Assembly: GCF_900156175.1 (NCBI RefSeq)
Contig: NZ_FTMV01000020.1
Location: forward strand, 36,365 to 100,364
Length of the DNA: 64,000 nucleotides
Source of the DNA: Janthinobacterium sp. TND4EL3
GTDB lineage: Bacteria; Pseudomonadota; Gammaproteobacteria; Burkholderiales; Burkholderiaceae_D
Reading direction: 5' to 3'
Shown piece after piece: positions 10,101-18,007 of the stretch (positions within the stretch are counted from its first letter, which is position 1; every line of letters starts with the position of its first letter). Under the pieces are notes generated by a model. That model saw only the letters and a list, made by a program, of their open reading frames with translations, ran no database searches and was not told where the DNA came from. Made by a program: the position numbers and the translations under genes.

Positions 10101-11832
10101 GTTCGAAGAGCGCGCGCGCCTGTTCGCCTTGCCGCGCTCCTCGTGGGACGACTACAACAAGGACTTGATATCAGATGGCGGCGGCGTGTATCCCCGCTCC
10201 GCCCGCACGATCGAACTGTCGCCGCAAATCCGCGCCGCGCTTGATATCGCCGAAACGTCGCTGGCGCCGGAAGAACTGATGCACCGCATCCTGAAATCCC
10301 CGGTCGACCTGTTCTACAACGGCGGCATCGGCACCTACATCAAGGCCTCGACCGAGACGCACGCACAGGTGAAGGACCGTGCGAATGACCATATCCGCGT
10401 GAACGGCAACGAGCTGCGCGTGAAAGTGGTCGCCGAAGGTGGCAACCTGGGTGCGACGCAGGCGGGCCGCATCGAGTTCGCGCTGGCGGGCGGACGCATC
10501 TTCACCGATGCGATCGACAACTCGGCAGGCGTGGATTGCTCGGACCATGAAGTGAACGTGAAAATCTGGCTGGACGTGGAAGTCAATGCGGGCAAGCTGA
10601 CGGAAGCGGAACGCAACCGCGAGCTGTATGCGATGACGGACGACGTCGAGCGCCTGGTCTTGCGCGACAACACGCAGCAGACGCATTTGCTGGTGCGCGA
10701 GCTGCAGGCGCAAGGCGAGAGCGCCGTGCAGGACGGCTATGCCGCCCTGATCGCCAGCCTGGAAGAAGAGGGCGCCCTGTCGCGCGAGCTGGAGCAATTG
10801 CCGTCGGTGGCCGAACTGGCGCGCAGGAAGAGCGACGGGCGTGGCCTGACCACGCCGGAACTGGCTGTGGTGATCGCCAACGTGAAGAACCGCTTCAAGC
10901 GCATTCTGTCCGCGCTGCCGCTGACGGACGAAACGTGGGCCGAGCCGGTGCTCAAACCGTACTTCCCGTCCCTGCTGGTGGAAACCCGTTCGGCACTCGA
11001 CCATCCGCTGGCCAACGCCATCCTGGCGACCGTGCTGGCCAATGAAGTGATCAACCGCTGCGGCCCGCTGATGATCCGCAACCTGGCGGCGGAACACGGC
11101 GTGGACGAGTCGGCCGTGATCCTGGCCTGGGGCCAGGCATGGGTGGCGCTGAACCTGGCGCCCGTGTTCGACGCGCTCGATGCGGATGCCCTGACGATTC
11201 CGCGTGCCGTGTCGATCAAGGTCGATGCGCAAACGCGCGTGCTGCAGCAGACGATGATCGCCGGCGTGCTGTCCGTGCCGGCCGAGCAGTTGCGCGGTGC
11301 GGGACTGGCCGAATTGACGCGCTTGTTTGGCGCGGAATCGAAGCGCGAGCTGCTCAAGGCCGTCGGCATCAAGTCGGAAGCGGCGCTGGTGCCGGGCCTG
11401 AAGCCGGCCTTCGTGCAGGCGTGGGATGCGGTCGATGCGCTGGAAGTCGTCGCCGGCTTCCTGTTCCCGGCCCTGTCCGTGCCGCGTCCTGCCTCGATGG
11501 ACCTGGCGGCCTTCCTGCAGGTGGGCCTGGCCCTGCGCAGCCAGGCGGGCATCGACACGCTGGAGCGTGGCCTGAAGCTGGCCGCGCAAGGCAAGTCGCA
11601 GGAACAGTTGCGCAACTATGCGCAGCAAGCGCTGCGCCGCACGCAACAGCGTTTGCTGACGCAGGTGTTGGCGCGCGCCGAACAAGGCAATGCGGGCCAG
11701 GCCGTCGATGCCGTAACGGGCGCGCTGGGCCTGTCGGCGTATGTGGCGGCGACGGAACTGGAGCAAGCCATGCTGGACGTGTGGACGCTCTCCGAGGCCG
11801 TGAATAAAGTGACAATGGAAGCGGCGGTGTAA
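7132..11832 (+). CDS. gdhB: NAD-specific glutamate dehydrogenase, large (180 kDa class)
   Basis: 1566 residues, matching the very large NAD-GDH family (GdhB of Pseudomonas, about 1620). It deaminates glutamate to 2-oxoglutarate. The N-terminal half carries ACT-like regulatory segments; the catalytic core begins around residue 770 (EPRPYREIFVFSRRFEGVHLRGG) and contains the substrate-lysine region VIVPAGAKGGFVCK and later GGIGTYIKAS and VVAEGGNLGATQAGR. Pseudomonas GdhB is arginine-induced through ArgR and allosterically activated by arginine, but its gene is elsewhere on the chromosome. Here it lies between astB and astE and overlaps astE by one base, so it is physically built into the AST operon. 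GGAG lies ten bases before the ATG. Confidence 0.95.
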   Translation: MNHTPQDLRTQTLELIKDKAAAPVVQLIQAWLDSLDAEDLADIAPDSLAPVLVDGFTQAAKRTGSGCQIATLRYADGRGGMASALLILNEDMPYLVDSIVMAMRRQHLAVRGVMNTVLPVRRAGDGSVEAVRQAGDPLESYVLVLLDEELAPEALAALVGSLDMVARDAAVVRRDAASMSERLAAVATAAAQHGEEGAEVAAFLEWARSGGFEVFGYAYYRVKPGVRELERDIPSRVGVLQDTAHPVYGTCLANIPGDFDTLAKRESALSIVKADVAGTLHRDQQLDFIGVRDTDAQGAILGEHCFVGLFTRAGNSTPLAALPFARGRVAKVLSLAGVRQQGFRAEKFREILESLPRTEALEADLDWLAQVCGSVVSLYKQPRTKVFARRDVYARHLNVLVYLPRERYSASVASSLAKALQASSGATHVSMQTLVADGPLARVYLIAHAARYPLDLETDIEQPLLGVLDGWHNGFAAVADAVPDVALRTSLRKLCATLPLDYVAATAPAVAFRDLDTILRNGDAAHVAVRIETGAVTTIRLYSANKVPPLSTILPALHNAGVAIDREQAYSVSLSDGTRYFVTSLTVDAASAAKLAQPSVVAVAQELFAALFNDEAEDGRLNGLVIEGGLSTREVQLVRAYTSYWRQAGSRFSVRYIAESLRKQPAHVKALVEAFLQRFDPSLSDAQHAAALEAIATIKAGLPSVNHADTEEILGALADLMSATLRTSYFQNKQQGDKIIFKFDTSSLALVPEPRPYREIFVFSRRFEGVHLRGGPVARGGLRWSDRMEDYRTEVLGLVKAQMVKNAVIVPAGAKGGFVCKMMPKDAVRETIAAEGEAVYRLFISSLLEVTDNRSLGNIVPPVDTVCFDDADPYLVVAADKGTATFSDIANGIAVQRGFWLGDAFASGGSNGYDHKKLGITAKGAFEAVKRHFYEMDHDLNTTPITMVGVGDMSGDVFGNGVLLSRQLKLVAAFDHRHIFLDPTPDVAVSFEERARLFALPRSSWDDYNKDLISDGGGVYPRSARTIELSPQIRAALDIAETSLAPEELMHRILKSPVDLFYNGGIGTYIKASTETHAQVKDRANDHIRVNGNELRVKVVAEGGNLGATQAGRIEFALAGGRIFTDAIDNSAGVDCSDHEVNVKIWLDVEVNAGKLTEAERNRELYAMTDDVERLVLRDNTQQTHLLVRELQAQGESAVQDGYAALIASLEEEGALSRELEQLPSVAELARRKSDGRGLTTPELAVVIANVKNRFKRILSALPLTDETWAEPVLKPYFPSLLVETRSALDHPLANAILATVLANEVINRCGPLMIRNLAAEHGVDESAVILAWGQAWVALNLAPVFDALDADALTIPRAVSIKVDAQTRVLQQTMIAGVLSVPAEQLRGAGLAELTRLFGAESKRELLKAVGIKSEAALVPGLKPAFVQAWDAVDALEVVAGFLFPALSVPRPASMDLAAFLQVGLALRSQAGIDTLERGLKLAAQGKSQEQLRNYAQQALRRTQQRLLTQVLARAEQGNAGQAVDAVTGALGLSAYVAATELEQAMLDVWTLSEAVNKVTMEAAV

Positions 11833-12857
11833 TGACGCAAGAAGCAACGCAAGTAGTAACCCAGGTAGTACAGGGCGCTGGCGGCTTGCCGCCGGCCGTG
11901 CAGGCGCTGGCGCAGGCCGATTTCAGCGGCGTGGCGCGGCTGTTCGCCGACGCCGGTTTTGCGGTGGCCTTGCCGGCACCCGGCATGCTGCAAGTCGTCA
12001 AACCGGGAGCAGGCCGCGCCAGCGTGGCCGTCTCGGTGGGCGTGCACGGCGACGAGACGGGGCCGATCGAAGTGCTCGCGCATCTGCTCGACGCGCTGTC
12101 GCGCGATGCGTCGGCACTGGCCGTCGACCTGCTCGTCTGCGTGGGCAATGTCGATGCGATCCGGGCCCGCAAGCGCTTCATCGACGCCGACCTCAATCGC
12201 ATGTTCCGCCCCGTGCGGGGTAGCCTGGCGCAAGCGGCGGAAAGCGCGCGCGCCGATGAAATGATCGCCGCGACCAAAGCGTTCTTTGACGCGGCCGGTC
12301 CCATGCGCTGGCACCTGGATTTGCACACGGCCATCCGGCCTTCCGTGTACCCCACGTTTGCCATCGTGCCGGACCTGGTGGCCGATGACGCCAAGGCGCA
12401 GCTGATAGCCTGGCTGGGCCAGGCGGCCATCGGCGCCATCATCATGAACCCGCAGTCGGCCGGCACCTACAGTTATTATTCGGCCGAGCATTGCGGCGCG
12501 GCCGCCAGCACGGTGGAACTGGGCCGCGTGGGCACCCTGGGGCAGAACGATTTATCGCTGTTCGATGACGTGTCGCGGGCGCTGGACGGCTTGCTGCGCG
12601 GCTTGCCTGCGCAGCCCGTCAAGGCGCAACCGCACGTGTTCAAGGTGGCGCAGGAAATCATCAAGCATAGCGATGAATTCCGCATGGCTTTTGATCGCAG
12701 CACGCAGAATTTCACTTCCCTGCCGCAGCACGCCGTGATCGCCAGCGATGGTGACCATGTGTACACGGTGCAGCACGCGGAAGAGCTGGTGGTGTTTCCC
12801 AACCCGGACGTGCGGGTGGGCTTGCGTGCCGGTTTGATGGTGGTGCGCGTGGCCTGA
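11832..12857 (+). CDS. astE: Succinylglutamate desuccinylase
   Basis: AstE/aspartoacylase family zinc hydrolase, 341 residues, releasing succinate and glutamate in the last AST step. The metal-binding HxxE motif is in GVHGDETGPIEV and the third ligand is in WHLDLHTAIRP; the substrate-binding segment DADLNRMFRPVRG is typical of the family. The start codon overlaps the dehydrogenase stop (TAATG), so the two are translationally coupled. The first 15 residues are rich in Gln, Thr and Val (TQEATQVVTQVVQGAGG) and may be a variable extension. It is the final gene before a strong terminator. Confidence 0.9.
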   Translation: MTQEATQVVTQVVQGAGGLPPAVQALAQADFSGVARLFADAGFAVALPAPGMLQVVKPGAGRASVAVSVGVHGDETGPIEVLAHLLDALSRDASALAVDLLVCVGNVDAIRARKRFIDADLNRMFRPVRGSLAQAAESARADEMIAATKAFFDAAGPMRWHLDLHTAIRPSVYPTFAIVPDLVADDAKAQLIAWLGQAAIGAIIMNPQSAGTYSYYSAEHCGAAASTVELGRVGTLGQNDLSLFDDVSRALDGLLRGLPAQPVKAQPHVFKVAQEIIKHSDEFRMAFDRSTQNFTSLPQHAVIASDGDHVYTVQHAEELVVFPNPDVRVGLRAGLMVVRVA

Positions 12858-12880
12858 TCGTCCAGCCCTCACTCAGCATT

Positions 12881-12919
12881 TGGCGCCAGCCGGGGAAACC
12901 CGCTTGGCGCCATTTTTTT
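12881..12919 (+). terminator. Rho-independent terminator of the AST operon
   Basis: Two copies of TGGCGCCA flank an inner CGGG/CCCG stem, giving a long hairpin followed by seven T residues at 12913-12919. It follows the astE stop by 24 bases. Confidence 0.85.
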
Positions 12920-12993
12920 GCCTGGCGTTCGGTGCGCACCCGCGGGCGGCGCCTCGGGTACACTGGCTCATCGTTCACTATCAGGAGTTCGCC

Positions 12994-13503
12994 ATGTCCG
13001 TGTCCATGTATCAGGCAACCATTCCCGTCTTCATCCGCGGCTTGCGGGTCGTCTCGGCGCTGCTGGAAAAAGCGCAAGCGCATGTGGAGGAAGACGGCAT
13101 TGTGCCCGAGATTTTACTGGGCGCGCAGCTGGCGCCCGACATGCTGGATTTGACGGCGCAGGTGCAGCGCGTCAGCGACACGTCGAAGATGTCGGTCGAG
13201 CGCCTGAGCGGCGTGCCTGCGCCGAAGTTCGAGGATAACGAAGCCTCGTTCGAGCAGTTACAGGAACGCATTGCCAACACCATCGCCTATATCGACAGCG
13301 TCAACGCGGGCCAGATGGCAGGCAGCGCGCAGAAGGAAGTCGTGCTGAACTGGACTGACGAGGGGACAAAATTCTCGGGTGACGATTACCTGCTCAGCTT
13401 TGCCTTGCCGAACTTCTATTTCCACGTTTCCATGGTCCACGCCATCCTGCGAAACAATGGCGTGGCCGTGGGCAAGCTCGATTATCTTGGTCCCTACGAT
13501 TAA
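12994..13503 (+). CDS. DUF1993 domain-containing protein
   Basis: 169 residues from the ATG at 12994, which follows CAGGAG by seven bases; an in-frame extension upstream crosses the preceding terminator and is rejected. The sequence (YQATIPVFIRGLRVVSALLEKA at the start, LPNFYFHVSMVHAILRNNGVAVGKLDYLG at the end) matches DUF1993, a four-helix DinB-like fold whose biochemical role is unknown. It is transcribed alone and faces a convergent gene across a palindromic repeat. Confidence 0.85.
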   Translation: MSVSMYQATIPVFIRGLRVVSALLEKAQAHVEEDGIVPEILLGAQLAPDMLDLTAQVQRVSDTSKMSVERLSGVPAPKFEDNEASFEQLQERIANTIAYIDSVNAGQMAGSAQKEVVLNWTDEGTKFSGDDYLLSFALPNFYFHVSMVHAILRNNGVAVGKLDYLGPYD

Positions 13504-13609
13504 AAACCGTCGCGAGCGGCGATGATTTGTTGCCGAGAAGCGCAACTGTGCTGAAGCACAGTGAGCATCGCAGGCCGCAAAGCGCAACGCGCAGCAGGTT
13601 CTTTAACGT
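13499..13609. repeat. Class I intergenic palindrome, copy A
   Basis: This fills the whole gap between two convergent stop codons. Read leftward it carries the class I core (AACCTGCTGCGCGT, then TGCGGCCTGCGATGCTCACTG) and ends in CGCTCGCGACGGTTTT. An inner perfect eight-base stem ACTGTGCT/AGCACAGT lies at 13545-13562. The outer arms (TTAAAAACC at 13500-13508, GGTTCTTTAA at 13598-13607) pair imperfectly. Copies B and C share the core. Confidence 0.7.
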
Positions 13610-14169
13610 TGAGGTTGCTGCTCAACCTGGTTCTGCACTGCATTGCCCAGCATGCCGCCGCCGATCACGCCGGCCACCGTCGCCAGCGCCTTGCCGCGAC
13701 CGCCACCGACCTGATTGCCGATCAAGCCGCCGATGACGGCGCCCGTGCCGATGCCCACGTAGTTCGGCTGCGCAGGCGCAGGCGCTGGAACCGGCTGCGG
13801 CTGACGTGCCGTTTCGCGGTAGGACGTGTCGCGGTAGCCATCGTCATGGTAGGCGGGACGCGCCTGCGCCACTTGCGTATGGTGCACGATGCGCTTGTGC
13901 ACGACGGGCGCCGGTGCCGACGCAGGCGCCGCTTGTGCCACGACGGGAGCGGCCACCGGTGCGCCAACCGGCGCTGCCAGGGCGGCAGCGCCCGCCGGCG
14001 TCATGGCGGCCACGTCGGCCGGCACTGCCGCCGTGGCGGGTACGTTCGCCCGCGAATTGGGCAGGATGCCAGCGATGGACGCCGCGCCCACCAGGCACAG
14101 GACCGTCACGGAAATGGCGGCGCCGGCCATCAAGGGGTGGATGCGGCTGGCGGTAGTCGTCGTGTTCAT
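13603..14169 (-). CDS. Glycine-zipper 2TM envelope protein
   Basis: 188 residues. An N-terminal membrane segment (about 14-34, MAGAAISVTVLCLVGAASIAG) is followed by a low-complexity Ala/Pro/Val region (40-90), a His/Tyr/Arg-rich linker, and a C-terminal glycine-zipper pair (YVGIGTGAVIGGLIGNQVGG then ATVAGVIGGGMLGNAV) of the Rick_17kDa_Anti/2TM type found in SlyB-like and OsmB-like envelope proteins. AGGAGA precedes the ATG. The anchor is uncleaved-looking and there is no lipobox cysteine, so it is probably an inner-membrane-anchored periplasmic protein. Its function is unknown. Confidence 0.8.
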   Translation of the reverse strand: MNTTTTASRIHPLMAGAAISVTVLCLVGAASIAGILPNSRANVPATAAVPADVAAMTPAGAAALAAPVGAPVAAPVVAQAAPASAPAPVVHKRIVHHTQVAQARPAYHDDGYRDTSYRETARQPQPVPAPAPAQPNYVGIGTGAVIGGLIGNQVGGGRGKALATVAGVIGGGMLGNAVQNQVEQQPQR

Positions 14170-14330
14170 GTGTTCTCCTGGGGTGGTATTGCGGGTGTTG
14201 TTGATGTGTCCAGATTAGCGGCCGCGCCTGCGCAAGGCTAGCCCTTGCGCTGTATCAAACGTAAGCAGGTGTAAGGCTCCGATCGCCAAAGCGCAGTAGA
14301 ATCGGTGCTTCCCCTTTTCCGGAGTGCGCC

Positions 14331-15443
14331 ATGAGCCAGTTATTCACGCCGTTTGCACTGGGGCCGCTGCAGGTGGCCAACCGCATCGCCATCGCGCCCA
14401 TGTGCCAGTACTCGGCCGACAACGGCAATGCCACCGACTGGCACATGATCCACCTGGGCCACCTGGCCCTGTCCGGCGCGGGCCTGCTGATGACGGAAGC
14501 GACGGCCGTCTCGCCCGAGGGGCGCATCTCGGCCGACGACCTGGGCCTGTGGTCGGACGCGAATCAAACGGCGCTGGCCAAGGTGGTGCAGGCGATCCGC
14601 CGTCATTCTTCGATTCCGCTGGTGGTGCAGCTGGGCCATGCCGGACGCAAGGCGTCGAGCCGCGCGCCCTGGCAGGGCGGCGCCTGCGTGCACCTGGCCG
14701 ACGGCGGCTGGCAAACGGTGGCGCCATCGGCCATCGCCCATGCACCGGGCGAAACGGTGCCGCTCGCGCTTGACGAGATGGGTTTGCTGCAAATCAAGGG
14801 CGCCTTTGTCGCCGCCGCCCAGCGCGTGCATGCACTGGGCATCGAAGGCATCGAATTGCATGCGGCGCACGGCTATCTGCTGCACCAGTTCTTGTCGCCG
14901 CTGGCCAACCAGCGTACCGATGCGTATGGCGGCAGCCTGGACAACCGCATGCGCTTTCCGCTGGAAGTGTATGAAGCCGTGCGCGCCGCCGTGCCCGCCA
15001 GCGTGGCCGTGGGCGTGCGCATTTCCGCTACCGACTGGGTCGATGGCGGCTGGGAAATCGAACAAAGCGTGCGCTTTGCGCAGGAACTCAAGCAGCGGGG
15101 CGCCGACTTCATCCATGTCTCCAGCGGCGGAATCTCTCCGCAGCAGCAGATTCCCGTCGCTCCTGGCTACCAGGTGGCGTTTGCCGAACGCATCAAGCGC
15201 GACAGCGGCTTGCCCACCATCAGCGTGGGCCTGATCACGGAAGCGCAGCAGGCGGAAGACATCATCGCCTATGGCCAGTCCGACATGGTGGCGCTGGCGC
15301 GCGCCATCCTGTTCGACCCCCGCTGGCCGTGGCACGCGGCGGCCCAACTGGGCGCGCAAGTGCAGGCGCCGCCGCAGTACTGGCGCTCGCAGCCGCGCGA
15401 ATACAAGGACCTGTTCGGCGACACGACCCTGGGGCAGCGCTAA
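14331..15443 (+). CDS. NADH:flavin oxidoreductase, Old Yellow Enzyme family (YqjM/NamA class)
   Basis: 370 residues with an FMN-binding TIM barrel. The redox-tuning cysteine typical of the YqjM class is at C25 (IAIAPMCQYSA), and the family signature ELHAAHGYLLHQFLSPLANQRTDAYGGS is present near residue 170. Such enzymes reduce activated alkenes such as enones, nitro-olefins and maleimides using NADPH or NADH; the natural substrate cannot be told. It has GGAG eight bases before the ATG and is apparently monocistronic. Confidence 0.9.
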   Translation: MSQLFTPFALGPLQVANRIAIAPMCQYSADNGNATDWHMIHLGHLALSGAGLLMTEATAVSPEGRISADDLGLWSDANQTALAKVVQAIRRHSSIPLVVQLGHAGRKASSRAPWQGGACVHLADGGWQTVAPSAIAHAPGETVPLALDEMGLLQIKGAFVAAAQRVHALGIEGIELHAAHGYLLHQFLSPLANQRTDAYGGSLDNRMRFPLEVYEAVRAAVPASVAVGVRISATDWVDGGWEIEQSVRFAQELKQRGADFIHVSSGGISPQQQIPVAPGYQVAFAERIKRDSGLPTISVGLITEAQQAEDIIAYGQSDMVALARAILFDPRWPWHAAAQLGAQVQAPPQYWRSQPREYKDLFGDTTLGQR

Positions 15444-15595
15444 GAAGCCTGCTCTGCTACACTGACGCTTCTTTCCCACTTCTCCAGGACGCTTCGACAT
15501 GCGCCATTGATACTGCCGTGCTTGCACGGCCTTGCCCATCCCGCCAGCGCGCCATTGCGCCGCGCGGGTTCGCCAGCCTTGCTCAAGGAGTATCC

Positions 15596-17215
15596 ATGCC
15601 TGCATTACTGCAACTCGACCGTCTTTCCTTCGTGCTGCCCGATGGCCGCCCCCTGTTTTCTGATTTGCAATTTACTTTTGCTCCACAACGTACCGGCCTC
15701 GTCGGCGATAACGGCGTGGGCAAGAGCGTGCTGGCGCGCCTGCTGGCGGGCCGGGCACAACCGTCTTCTGGCGCCGTGCGCCGCGACGGCAGCTTGCATT
15801 ACGTGCCGCAGGAGCTCGACCCGCAATCCTATCCCACCGTGGCGGCGCTCGCCGGCATGGATGCCTTGCTGGCCGCGCTGGCGCGCATCGCCGCCGGCAG
15901 CATTGACGAGGCTGACTACGCCCTGGTGGGCGAGCGCTGGGATGCGCCGGCCCGGCTGCGCCAGGCGCTCGACGAGATCGATTTGCGCCACGTCGATGCC
16001 GACACGCCCACGGCCAGCCTGAGCGGCGGCGAACGCCAGCGCATCGCCTTGCAGGGCGCCTGGCTGTCGCAGGCGGACTGGCTGGTGCTCGATGAACCGA
16101 GCAACCACCTTGACGCCCATCAACGCGCCCGCCTGGTGGCGCAGATGGCGCGCTGGCCCGGCGGCTTGCTGCTGATCAGCCATGACCGCGGCTTGCTGCA
16201 GCACGTCGCTGCCATCGTGGAACTGTCGGCGCAGGGCTTGCGCAGCTATGGCGGCAATTACGCGCTGTATGCGCAGCAGCGCGCGCTGGAACAGGCCGGT
16301 TTTGCTGCCGCCCTGCAGGCGGAAAAGGCCGGCGCCAGGCGCGAACAGCGCGAAGCGCAACAGCAGGCGGAGCGCCAGCAGCGCAGGGTCGGACGCGGCG
16401 AGAGGGAAGGGCGCGAAGGCAACCAGAGCAAGCTGCTGCTCGACGCAAAAAAGGAGAGAAGCCAGGATAGCCAGGGCAAGCTGCGCGTGCGCGCGCAAGA
16501 GGCGCAGCTGGCGCGCCAGCAGCGCGTGATGGACGCCAGCGCCCGCTGCGCCCCCGAGACCGAGCGCCTGCTGCTGGCGCCGGACAGCCAGGTTCCCAGC
16601 GGAAAACTGCTCCTCGAGCTGCGCGCCCTGGTCTTGCCATATGGCCAGACGCAGCCACTGGACCTGGTGCTCAGCGGCCCGCGCCGCCTGGCCGTCACGG
16701 GCGACAATGGCAGCGGCAAGTCGACGCTGCTGCGCGTAATCGCCGGGCAACTGGCACCGGCCGGCGGCGCAGTGCTGTGTCCCGCGCGGGTGGCGTGGCT
16801 GGATCAGCATGCGGCAACGCGTGAAGGCGAGCTGAGCGCCGTGCAGCGCGTGCAAAAACGCAACAGTACGCTGGCGGAAGGGGCCTTGCGCACGCGGCTG
16901 GCGCTGCTGGGCATCGCCGGCACGCGCGCCACCCTGCCCAGCCACCTGCTCAGCGGCGGCGAGCGCATGAAGGTGGCGCTGGCGGCCGAACTGTACGCGC
17001 AGGCGCCGCCGCAGCTGCTGCTGCTCGACGAACCCGACAATCACCTGGACCTGGCCAGCCGGCAGGCGCTGGAGCAGATGTTGCTGCAATACCACGGTGC
17101 GTTACTTGTGGTATCGCATGACCAGGCATTTCTGGATGGCCTGAACCTTGACCCGGAGGGCTTGACTTTGCATAAAAGACAATCAAGTGAAAAGGATCAC
17201 GCTCGATGCCTGTAG
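15596..17215 (+). CDS. ABC-F family ATPase
   Basis: 539 residues with two ABC cassettes and no membrane segments. Walker A: GDNGVGKSVLARLL and GDNGSGKSTLLRVI. Signature motifs: LSGGERQRIAL and LSGGERMKVAL. Walker B: WLVLDEPSNHLD and LLLLDEPDNHLD. The linker (about 240-310) is long and rich in Gln, Arg and Glu (EQREAQQQAERQQRRVGRGE), like the inter-domain linker that reaches into the ribosomal E/P sites in other ABC-F proteins. Likely a translation factor or antibiotic-protection protein; it resembles the YheS/Uup range but I cannot assign the subfamily. AAGGAG five bases before the ATG sets the start. Confidence 0.88.
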   Translation: MPALLQLDRLSFVLPDGRPLFSDLQFTFAPQRTGLVGDNGVGKSVLARLLAGRAQPSSGAVRRDGSLHYVPQELDPQSYPTVAALAGMDALLAALARIAAGSIDEADYALVGERWDAPARLRQALDEIDLRHVDADTPTASLSGGERQRIALQGAWLSQADWLVLDEPSNHLDAHQRARLVAQMARWPGGLLLISHDRGLLQHVAAIVELSAQGLRSYGGNYALYAQQRALEQAGFAAALQAEKAGARREQREAQQQAERQQRRVGRGEREGREGNQSKLLLDAKKERSQDSQGKLRVRAQEAQLARQQRVMDASARCAPETERLLLAPDSQVPSGKLLLELRALVLPYGQTQPLDLVLSGPRRLAVTGDNGSGKSTLLRVIAGQLAPAGGAVLCPARVAWLDQHAATREGELSAVQRVQKRNSTLAEGALRTRLALLGIAGTRATLPSHLLSGGERMKVALAAELYAQAPPQLLLLDEPDNHLDLASRQALEQMLLQYHGALLVVSHDQAFLDGLNLDPEGLTLHKRQSSEKDHARCL

Positions 17216-17258
17216 AGCATGCTTCATGAAACGATGCTGAATTTTGTTTGATTGTCGG

Positions 17259-17264
17259 TATAAT
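17259..17264 (+). promoter_or_regulatory. Candidate -10 element upstream of the RidA-like gene
   Basis: A perfect TATAAT in GTCGGTATAATCC lies 170 bases before the RidA-like start, with no clear -35 at the correct spacing. It would leave a leader of roughly 160 bases. Confidence 0.35.
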
Positions 17265-17433
17265 CCACTGAATAACCGGGCCTATTTGTGAACTAAAACT
17301 GCTCGTTCACCAATATGATGACGTTTAATCTGGCACTGTTGTCGGTCACTACCGCGCTGCCAGGGCGTCACCCTCCGTGCCCTGCTGCGCATGAATTTTG
17401 GTTTCGCTTATATTGTTTTCTTGGAGAAATAGC

Positions 17434-17892
17434 ATGTCGTTTTACGAAAAACTCAAAGCCCTCAACATTGAACTGCCAGTTGTTGCAGCGCCAGCTGCCG
17501 CCTACGTGATGCATGCCCGCACCGGCAACACCGTCTTCCTGTCCGGCCACCTGGCCAAGAAGGATGGCAAGGTCTGGGTTGGCCAACTGGGCAAGGATGT
17601 CACCACGGAAGAAGGCAAGATCGCTGCGCGCGGCATCGCCATCGAACTGATCGCCACCCTGCAGGACGCGTGCGGCGGCGACTTGAGCAAAGTCAAACGC
17701 ATCGTCAAGGTCATGAGCCTGGTCAATTCCACCTCCGAATTCACGGAACAGCACCTGGTCACCAACGGCGCCTCGGAACTGTTCGTCGAAGTCTTCGGCG
17801 ACAGCGGCAAGCATGCCCGCTCCGCCTTTGGCGTGGCGCAGATCCCGCTGGGCGCTTGCGTCGAAATCGAGCTGATCGCCGAACTGGCCTGA
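17434..17892 (+). CDS. RidA family protein (YjgF-like, second subgroup)
   Basis: 152 residues. The chorismate-mutase-like fold is shown by NTVFLSGHLAKKDGKVWVGQLG and the C-terminal block HARSAFGVAQIPLGACVEIE. The conserved arginine that contacts the imine substrate in RidA aligns with the Arg in ARSAFG, so deaminase activity on reactive enamines/imines is plausible. It is longer than classical RidA (about 128 residues), as in the YjgF-like group often annotated beside amino-acid metabolism genes. Start chosen at 17434 behind TTGGAGAA. The next gene is an amino-acid permease, but a terminator separates them. Confidence 0.85.
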   Translation: MSFYEKLKALNIELPVVAAPAAAYVMHARTGNTVFLSGHLAKKDGKVWVGQLGKDVTTEEGKIAARGIAIELIATLQDACGGDLSKVKRIVKVMSLVNSTSEFTEQHLVTNGASELFVEVFGDSGKHARSAFGVAQIPLGACVEIELIAELA

Positions 17893-17904
17893 TCATCTGA
17901 GCAT

Positions 17905-17940
17905 GCCGGCGATAACCGCCGGCTCGCCTTTTCCTCCTTT
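17905..17940 (+). terminator. Terminator after the RidA-like gene
   Basis: GCCGGC and GCCGGC flank GATAACC and are followed by a T-rich stretch (TCGCCTTTTCCTCCTTT). A short stem of moderate strength. Confidence 0.55.
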
Positions 17941-18007
17941 CCAGCAAGAGCGGAACCGCCATTGGGGTGGAGGGATCGGTGTATTCAAGAAAAAACGGAG
18001 ACACGTA

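Noticed and set aside
13561..14241. A rightward 226-codon frame across the palindrome and the glycine-zipper gene
   Set aside because: It runs through a non-coding repeat and antisense to a gene with signal-anchor and glycine-zipper features and a good ribosome site.
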